Below, piece after piece: positions 57,100-64,000 of a stretch of 64,000 nucleotides of DNA; the stretch's first letter is position 1, and every line of letters begins with the position of its first letter. The translations under genes and the position numbers were made by a program. Source of the stretch: Magnolia sinica (lineage: Eukaryota > Streptophyta > Magnoliopsida > Magnoliales > Magnoliaceae). A model generated the notes under the pieces. The model searched no databases, was not told the origin of the DNA, and saw nothing but the letters and a program-made list of their open reading frames with translations. Where the stretch lies: NCBI RefSeq assembly GCF_029962835.1, contig NC_080584.1:81434862-81498861 (forward strand), in the 5' to 3' direction.

Positions 57100-58290
57100 T
57101 AAAGGTCCTATCACCAGATTTTGTACTTCTTGGACTGCACTTATTTAGTAGTCTTTTTGCCAGCATCATTCCCATCTACGTACCAGAGTACATGCCACTG
57201 TCACACGTGCTGGATTCAAGTGGCCCAATGGATGAGCCACTGTCACACGTGCATGATCCAAGTGGCCCATTGGATTGGCCAGTGTGCAAACTTGCTTTGG
57301 CCGGCAGATTCATTCATCAGGGGGGGCAACAGCACAAAACAAATGGACGGCCAGGAAAAAAAAATTATTTAGCCACCCATTTGTTTCCTACATTGTGGCC
57401 CACCTAATGAGTAAACCTTCCTGAATTTTGGGGGAACGGATTGGCTACTCCCCCTGCCACCAGCCAATGGCTGGTGGTCGGTGCTCTGTGGGCCCCACAA
57501 TGATGTATATTTGTTTCATCCATGCCGTCCATCTATTTTTACAGATCATTTCATGACATGAGACCACAAATTAGGTATATCCCAATCTCAAGTGTACCAC
57601 ATTACAGGAAACAATTTTGAATGAGCGTCGACCATTAAAAACCTTTTGGGGCCATAAAAGTTTTGGATCAAGCTGATTTTTGTTTTTTCCCTTCATCTGG
57701 GTCTGTATGACCTAATCAACAGATTGGATGTCAAATAAACAGTACAGTGGGCCTTAGGAGGATTTTAATGGTGGATATCCAATCACTATTGTTTTCCTGT
57801 GGTTCGCCTGAGATTTATATCCCTCTAATTTTTGGGATTATTCCATAAAATGAAATGTAAAAATGGATGAACGGAATGGATGAAATACATACATCATTTT
57901 GGGGCCCACAGAGCACCGACCAGCAGCCATGGGGCTGGTGGCAGGGGGAGTAGCCAATCCGTTTCCGAATTTTGGATCATAATCTCCAAGGAGTGTGGCC
58001 TACTTAATGAACTGCTCGGATCTTGTACAGGCGCACTATATTGGCACATGTGACAAGAGTGGAGATGCCTCAGATCCTTGAAAACTCTCTCATTGGTCCA
58101 TAAGCCCAACAATCTCCACCTCAACTTCCCCACCAACCATTTTCCCACTCCTTCCTAAATATATTCCTTTCAAATTCCTCAGCTTACTTTCCATGCTGCA
58201 ATTCCACCACCTTAGATACACATCTCCAAGACAAAGCAAAAGATCCATTCTCATCCAAAGCTCTTGGTGGAATTGATGGTGGAGAACCTC
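57100..58290 (+). repeat. Duplicated 3' flank of F-box B (paralogous to 45001-45610), with a MITE inside
   Basis: It has the same ordered phrases as the flank of copy A (TTCATTCATCAGGG, CACCCATTTGTTTCCTACAT, GGCCCACCTAATGAGTA, AATCTCCACCTCAACTTCC, GCAATTCCACCACCTTAG). The foldback MITE 57432-57966 and its 9-bp duplication interrupt it at a point that is uninterrupted after copy A. Confidence 0.78.
57432..57966 (-). mobile_element. Foldback MITE M1, complete, with 9-bp target duplication
   Basis: The left end GGGAACGGATTGGCTACTCC and right end GGAGTAGCCAATCCGTTTCC are inverted (26 of 27 bases over the outer 27). It is flanked by GAATTTTGG at 57423-57431 and 57967-57975. Inner ends are GTGGGCCCCACAATGATGTA and ATACATCATTTTGGGGCCCAC. 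This is one of two copies here with a clean 9-bp duplication. Confidence 0.94.
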
Positions 58291-59202
58291 ATTTCAACAT
58301 TGAGGTCTTGGCATCGAGTCTCAAGTGGGGTGTGGCTGACAATGGAGCATGTGCTAATAAGCATCTCACACTATTTATTAGTATTTATATATAATATTTG
58401 TAATATATAAGATTATTTAATAATAATCAACTTAATTTCTGCCTCTATTATTATGTCTATGTGCTTGTGTATTAAGTACCCTAACTCCTGTCTCATTGGC
58501 TTACAATAAGGTTAATATATTCTTTAGCTCCTCTCTCATGGCCTCACCTGTATTAAACATTGATGCTTTTGGACATTGAAGTTGTTAATTGTTTTAGTAT
58601 TTATTTATAATTATGTGATTATAAAATTAGAATTAGAAAAAATACAACAAGCTGGAGTAATTGTAATAATTAATAATCTCCACCATGGCTTTAATTTTTC
58701 GTCTTGACTGCTGTATTACAATGTTTATTATTATATAACTAGAATGATAGTGATAGTGATAGTGATATTATTGAGGGCTACTGCGTCAACCGCCATCTAG
58801 GTGTAAGAGATGGAAATGACCTTTAACCTAGCAAGACCTTTGATCCACTTGGCCTATCGGATGACCCCGTCACATCTGCCGAGCTAAAGGTGAAGGAGAT
58901 CAAGAATTATTGGCTTTCTATGTTCTCCATGTTTGGATATTCCTCGTCCTATCTGTCATTTCTGGGAAGGGTTCACTTGAGAACCTCTTGGACCACTTCA
59001 ACAGTCTGGTTGCCAACATTGCATAGGTTTCCACTACTAAATTCATTCTTGGATTGTAGATTTTTTGCTCGTTGCATTGATCTCTACTCACATGATTTGG
59101 TTAACATGAGAAGATGGGAATATTGTATTATAACTGGTGTTAGTGCAAATTATATTTTTATTTTTGATATTGCCCATTAATCATAAGATAATGAGTTAAA
59201 GA
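58291..59202. other. Intergenic; (GATAGT)n at 58746-58769; no supported gene
   Basis: AT-rich DNA. A 96-codon plus-strand frame at 58890-59180 has no recognised motif, promoter or splice context and is not called. Confidence 0.4.
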
Positions 59203-59798
59203 TAGGGTTGTACACGAACGGAGTTAGTTTGGTTAGCTCGATTTGACTCGGTTTGAAACTGAGTTTGAGCAGAGTTTAGCTAATTTCCGAACTCGAAAAA
59301 AATTTCAAACCGAGTTCGAGCTTGCCCGAGCTTGACTCGACTCAGATTGAACCCAACTTGAATCGAACTTGGATCGAACTAGTTTGGTGACTTGGTTACT
59401 TTGATATTGATGTTGCTCACCAAGCGTTTGATGAAATGACTAAATGAAGTGTCAGCTGTTGGCAAGGAAGGTATGTATATGAAACAAAGACTCTTTTTTC
59501 TTGACTTTGATATTGCCTATGAGGTGTTTGATGAAATACCTGTAAAATCGTTGTTGCTGCTGTTTTATATACAGTGAGAATTTGAAGGTTCAGTCCATAT
59601 GTTTGTGAAAATGTTGCACAGGTGAACTCGGTTCGATCTTGGCTTGAACTCGCCCGAGCTGCTGACCAAACCAAGCCGAGCTAGCCAGTCAGGCTCAAGG
59701 ATCGAGCTGAGCCGAGTTCGAGCTGGGGTTAGCTAGTGGCTGAGCTGAGTCGAGCTATGCCAAGCTCGACTCGGTTCAATTCGTGTACACCTCTAATT
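59203..59798. mobile_element. hAT-like MITE, GTGTACACGAA-type ends
   Basis: The left end AGGGTTGTACACGAACGGAG pairs with the right end AATTCGTGTACACCTCT. Subterminal parts are dense in CGAGCT, GAGTTCGAGC and GAACTCG words. Flanks GTTAAAGA and ATTGAAGA may be an eroded 8-bp duplication. No transposase frame. Confidence 0.7.
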
Positions 59799-60615
59799 GA
59801 AGACCAGGACAATCACTGGAGATGAAAATTTCACTTTCATGAATGATCAGATGGGCCAGCTCCCATTAAGGCACTGACGCATCCAATGTATGTTAGCAAT
59901 GAGCCCTTTGAGGTGTAGGCTGATCACCCTAGCAAATATTCTTACTTCTAACTTCCCAATTTGATTAGAAAGTGCCATTTAATGATATTGCATGAACCCT
60001 AAAAACCCTCATTTGTGACTTTCATAATGTTTGCGAACCATCCAATTAATGGACCCTCATTTGATGGATATTGAATCCTACCTCTTCCTCCAAACCCCAA
60101 AACACTCATTAGTTTTAAGCAAAACAATCTAATGGGTGATTGGTGCCTTTTTCCTAAATAATTGAGATAGTTGAGCATTAGCATTTCAGTTGAAACCTGC
60201 TACTGGTTTATACCAGACCCTTCCAAACCCTCTCACCAACTTCAGCACAATTAAATGAGTTTCCCTGTGGATTGGAGATGACCTGTTTAAGATATTAGAA
60301 AAGTAGTTACGTAATATAAGACGGTGGGAACATCATGTATTATGTGATCGTTGCAACTGTTATGGAAAAAATGGCTAGTAATAGGCCATTATAGGGCTGA
60401 TATTCAAAATCCTGTAAAAAAGAGATGACCCTTTGTGTGGGTGGAAAAAAAATAAATGCACAACCTTTGTTTTTTTTCTTTTTCTTTTTTAATCATCTAG
60501 GCTCTTACTTGGAATCATTAACCGGACACCAACCATGGGAATTACGGGTGTTAATGAATTTCACAATTTACCAACTCTTACATAACTCTACGGTTTATAT
60601 GAAGATGTGGATTCT
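59799..60615. other. Intergenic, nothing recognised
   Basis: 60330-60420 carries GGCCATTATAGGGCTGATATTCAAAA, distantly like the hairpin-rich repeat at 40060 (shown here as words only). No gene. Confidence 0.35.
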
Positions 60616-61229
60616 AAGAGGTCATTTGGCACCATGGATTTGGGGTGATTTGAGGGAATTTCAAACCCCCTGTTTGTTTGGCACCATAAAGTAATTGAGG
60701 GTTTCAAATTTGCTCAAAGGAGTTTAAAATCCACGGTGAGAGCTTGGATTACAACTAAGATCCTTAGAAGAGTCACATATGTAATATGTGTGTCACTAGA
60801 CTATTAAATTATTGGGCGCATGACCCACTAATGATATCAGATTATCAATTGCATCACTATAATTACTTTAATATGATGATCAACGCCATCCACACATTAT
60901 CCATTTAAATTAACGGTTAAAAATTATTGGTTAGTCACTCGAGCATAATCTTGTGCTTGTGGCCCATCCAAGACTTGAAATTTCATAATTTTCAGGTAAA
61001 ATATATATTTCGATGGGCTCATTACAACCATTGTGTCCAACATTACATGCGTTTACTAATTAGAGATATTAAGTTAGCTACTAATTAAATTCAAACCCCT
61101 ATAAATATACCAAGCATAAATACTTTAGTATTAAAGTTGATTCCCAATTCAGAGTGCCAAACGCAACAAAAGGATTTAAAATCCAAGGGTACCAAATCCA
61201 CTCTCCCAAATGGGCCTAAGCCTCTTTTA
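60616..61229. mobile_element. hAT-like MITE with TAAGAGG ends
   Basis: The left TAAGAGGTCATTTGGCACC and right AAATGGGCCTAAGCCTCTTTTA are imperfect inverted repeats. Inner arms are ATTTCAAACCCCCTG/GGTTTCAAA and GATTTAAAATCC. The interior is shared with 43910-45000. Non-coding. Confidence 0.6.
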
Positions 61230-61370
61230 GAGGGTGGTGATATCAAATTGTATTCATTATTCTATGTTAATACTACATCCCATGAATAACACACATCTAC
61301 GGGAAAGAGTGGACGCAGATTGCATCCTACCGTCGCCGTCTCTAGCCATGAATAGGCAATTTTGTGGACA

Positions 61371-61640
61371 GGCCCACCATGATGTCTCTGTTTATCTAAG
61401 CCGTCCATCCCTATCATCATATCATTTTAAGGCATGAGCACAAAAATGAGGTAGATCCAATGCTCAAATGGACCACACCCAGTATGCCTCTTGCATTTAA
61501 TGCAATCAAGCTTATTATTTGGTGTAGTCCACTTGAGCGTTAAATCTAACTCATTTGTATACTCATGACTCAAAATGAAATGAGAAAAAGGGACGGATGG
61601 CTTCGATAGACAGATACATCACGATGGGCTATCCCACAGA
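61371..61640. mobile_element. Foldback MITE M1, centre deleted
   Basis: The left GGCCCACCATGATGTCTCTG and right CAGATACATCACGATGGGC pair. GAGGTAGATCCAATGCTCAA pairs with TTGAGCGTTAAATCTAACTC. The middle of the element is gone, leaving about 270 bp. Confidence 0.75.
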
Positions 61641-62040
61641 ACTACCCGTTCGGGGCCAGAGAGGTGCAACTGCTTTGCATAGGACCGTTCACACACATCT
61701 CAACCGTCTAATAAAGTAATCACACCATAAACATAAGATGCCTGAAATCAGATTAATCTAACCATTACATGTGCCCCACGTGAATATAAATTTTTTTGGG
61801 TGGTTGTTCATTGTTCGGATCCACGATTTTTTGGGGGTTCCATTTTCACAATGGGACAACCTTGTTTGATGGCTCAGATGTCATATAAACACCATAGTGG
61901 GCCCGACATGTCATACAACTAGTTGTGTGTTAGCATTTCACGTCACTCAGTATTGCCTGCGTATCAACCACAACACTCCACCAGAGTATTAAAGGTTCTC
62001 CCTCGTTTGTTTGTTTATTTTTTATTTTTCACTACCGCTT
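61641..62040. other. Upstream region of F-box C
   Basis: It contains one short M1-like phrase (GATGTCATATAAACACCATAG, 61888). No other element or gene is seen. Confidence 0.4.
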
Positions 62041-62092
62041 CTAAACGATTGAGGGCATTCTCTCCCATTCTATTTCTCCCTCTTCCGACTCC

Positions 62093-62107
62093 ATGGCCAT
62101 GAACTGA
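62093..62107 (+). promoter_or_regulatory. Conserved 4-codon upstream ORF in the leader of F-box C
   Basis: ATGGCCATGAACTGA (M-A-M-N-stop), same position relative to the leader intron as in copy B; the second codon differs. Confidence 0.5.
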
Positions 62108-62157
62108 GGGTTGCAGCAGGGCCTTTGATCTCCACAACACTATTGAATCAGCTTTTG

Positions 62158-62221
62158 GTGAGCATTCAATTTCGACAGCTTCTTCTTTTACAAATCAATC
62201 TGATTGAGCAGATTTTTGCAG
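62158..62221 (+). other. Leader intron of F-box C (64 nt)
   Basis: Donor GTGAGC, acceptor TTTTTGCAG, T-rich; aligns with the leader introns of A and B. Confidence 0.55.
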
Positions 62222-62422
62222 CACTGGATCCTCAAACCCCATCCTCAAATGGACCGAACTAGTTCATTCCACACTGTCTAATTAGAGAAAATCGAGCTGG
62301 GATTTCATGCGTCTCTCTTTCTCTAGAAAAGTGTGGGAAAGGTTGGATTCTTTTGGCAGTGGCATTGTGGTATCGTTGGAGACTAGGGTACCTCCTACAT
62401 CGGTGAAAGTAAGAGGAAATAA

Positions 62423-64000
62423 ATGGAGAATCCTTCGTCTGCATTGAGTAGGAATCAGTTTCAGAGAAAGAAAGCCATGAAGAAAACCAATGACAGAATC
62501 AGCCAACTACCCGATGCTGTCCTTCATTACATACTTTCCTTGATGCCGATGAAATTCATAGTAAGAACAAGCATTCTCTCAAGGAGATGGAGAAACTTGT
62601 GGAAAGACATTTGGGCTTATTCTACTGCTCTGGACTTTGGTGCCGAATTCGCGACTGGCCAAACCCCGGAAGAATTCGTGTCTACCGTTAACTGGTATCT
62701 ACAACTCCACCAAGCCAAGGAGATTGAGATGTTTCGGCTCTCGCTTATTCCATGCAATCTGTCATATGCCGAGAAATGGGTCAAATTTGCAGGAGCAAAA
62801 GGAACTAAGGAGGTTGATATCCACTTCTGTCAAAATACATATGATGATGAAATTGATTTTGTGCCGCGTAAATTGCCTCGTAAATTACTTAACTCCATCT
62901 TTAGTAAATTTATTAACTCCATCTTTAGTTGTGACTCTATAACCCAATTAAATTTGAGTTGTTGCTATTTACACCGACGGTTGAATTTCAAAGGTTACCC
63001 CTACCTCAAAATGCTCCACCTAAGCATGGTTAGAATTACAAATGGCCTGTTTGAAAGCATGCTTTCAAATTGCCCGCTTCTGGAGGAATTGATTTTAAGG
63101 GAATGCTATTGTCTGACTCGTGTCAAGGTTTCTGCTCCGAATCTGGCACTCAAGAGCTTGAAAGTTGTCGACTGTTGGGATGCCAGTGAGATTGAGATTT
63201 TTGCTCCAAACCTCCTGTCTTTCCATTACTATGGTAGTCTTATTAGTATGTATTTCAAGAACATTTCGAGTTTGGTGGATGTACTTCTTAATGGTATGTT
63301 TTGGGAGGGCTACGTATCTGAGTATGATTGGATTACTATTCTGCACCATCTTGGACATGTTAAGATTCTGACATTGTGTTATGTCTCACTTGAGGTATTT
63401 GTTCATTCCTACTCTTCTATGAAATTGTTAACAGTCTTGATTTGAGCCACAGAAACCTCTACAAGCATGGATATTGGTCCACATCAGGTGTGCCCCACCT
63501 TGTAGCTGTCCTGGATGAAAATCAGTCTGTTTAACCATCAGTTGGGCTTCAAATGCATGAAACATTTGCACGGTTGAGGGGAAAAAAAGGGAAAAAAAGG
63601 AAAATGCTAATGAGTACCGACCTGAAAATTTTAGTCAGGTCATCTACACAGTGGGGCCTACCTGATGTATGGTGTTCAGAGGTGTGCGTTAGGCGTGACA
63701 CAACTTTTTACTAATGTGACTAAAGTCTTTCTTTTGATCTGCGCAGTGTATTGCGGAGGAATCAGCATCTGCAAATTTACCTGTTACATTCCACAATTTA
63801 CAAGAATTGCAGCTATTGTTGGAGTGGGTTTGATTTTGCAATCTGGCCGGCTGCAATAGCTTCTTCAAAAGCTGTCTGTGTCCTTGTCTAGAGAAGCTTT
63901 TCATTGAAGTAGGTCTACATGTACTCCCACTATAATTTCAGTTCCCATTTAATTTCTTTGAAGATTTTCAGCTGACATCCTAGCCATAAATGAGATGGGT
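62423..64000 (+). CDS. F-box/FBD/LRR-repeat protein, copy C, partial and probably truncated
   Basis: Exon 1 62423-63394 (324 codons, open) and exon 2 63747-63908; exon 3 lies beyond the window. Splice sites are GTATTT/GCGCAG and GTAGGT. The F-box (ISQLPDAVLHYILSLMPMKF ... RRWRNLW) and LRR part (MLSNCPLLEELILRECYCLT) are intact. Exon 2 has an in-frame TGA at 63831-63833 (copy B reads GCT, copy A CTT at that codon), so the product would stop after about 352 residues and lack the FBD part. Exon 1 also holds an in-frame 24-bp tandem duplication (62882-62929), repeating the NSIFS motif. It may be a young pseudogene or a shortened F-box protein. Same orientation and leader as B. Confidence 0.8.

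Noticed and set aside
58890-59180. 96-codon frame between F-box B flank and a MITE
   Set aside because: No recognised motif, AT-rich context and no promoter.

Overview
The window is nuclear DNA of a flowering plant. It is AT-rich and intron-bearing, holds plant-type PPR, TIR-domain and F-box/FBD/LRR genes, and is packed with LTR retrotransposon fossils, foldback MITEs, hAT-like MITEs and SINEs. A roughly 450-550 bp MITE family (core words such as GGGCCCACCATGATGTATG and CCGTCCATCCATTTT) is present in about 20 whole or partial copies. From memory this family is very common in magnoliid genomes (Magnoliaceae, Lauraceae), so a magnoliid is the best guess. That is inference; no search could be run.

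Layout. 1-6.4 kb: end of a Ty3/gypsy element with a 3.15-kb LTR, then more LTR-like non-coding DNA. 6.5-8.9 kb: an exon-like fragment, a SINE with a 17-bp target duplication, and unassigned DNA. 8.9-10.2 kb (minus): an intronless E-class PPR gene. 10.3-23.9 kb: MITEs, a Copia LTR fragment, minisatellites, a degenerate ~166-bp tandem repeat hosting a SINE, and a dispersed ~730-bp repeat. 24.2-25.7 kb: a two-exon TIR-only gene. 26.7-32.7 kb: a solo LTR with a 5-bp duplication inside a broken Ty3/gypsy element. 33-38.7 kb: MITEs and a small orphan membrane-protein gene. 39-64 kb: a tandem cluster of three F-box/FBD/LRR paralogues (A, B, C), separated by a Copia fossil, nested MITE/SINE insertions and a MITE-derived tandem array.

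Of the F-box copies, only B (53.2-55.7 kb) is fully open across three exons (496 aa). A (41.5-43.7 kb) is a pseudogene. C (from 62.4 kb) runs off the window and has a stop in exon 2. The copies share leader introns, and A and B also share downstream flank, so this is tandem duplication of a multi-kilobase unit. One foldback MITE is present after B and absent at the matching point after A.

The genes are functionally unrelated: organellar RNA processing (PPR), TIR/NADase-type immune signalling, and SCF-type ubiquitin ligase adaptors. No operon-like or novel multi-gene system was found. The strongest new-looking material is the foldback MITE family: 9-bp target duplications, near full-length self-complementarity, back-to-back pairs, a four-unit array grown from its interior, and repeated location close to gene 5' ends.
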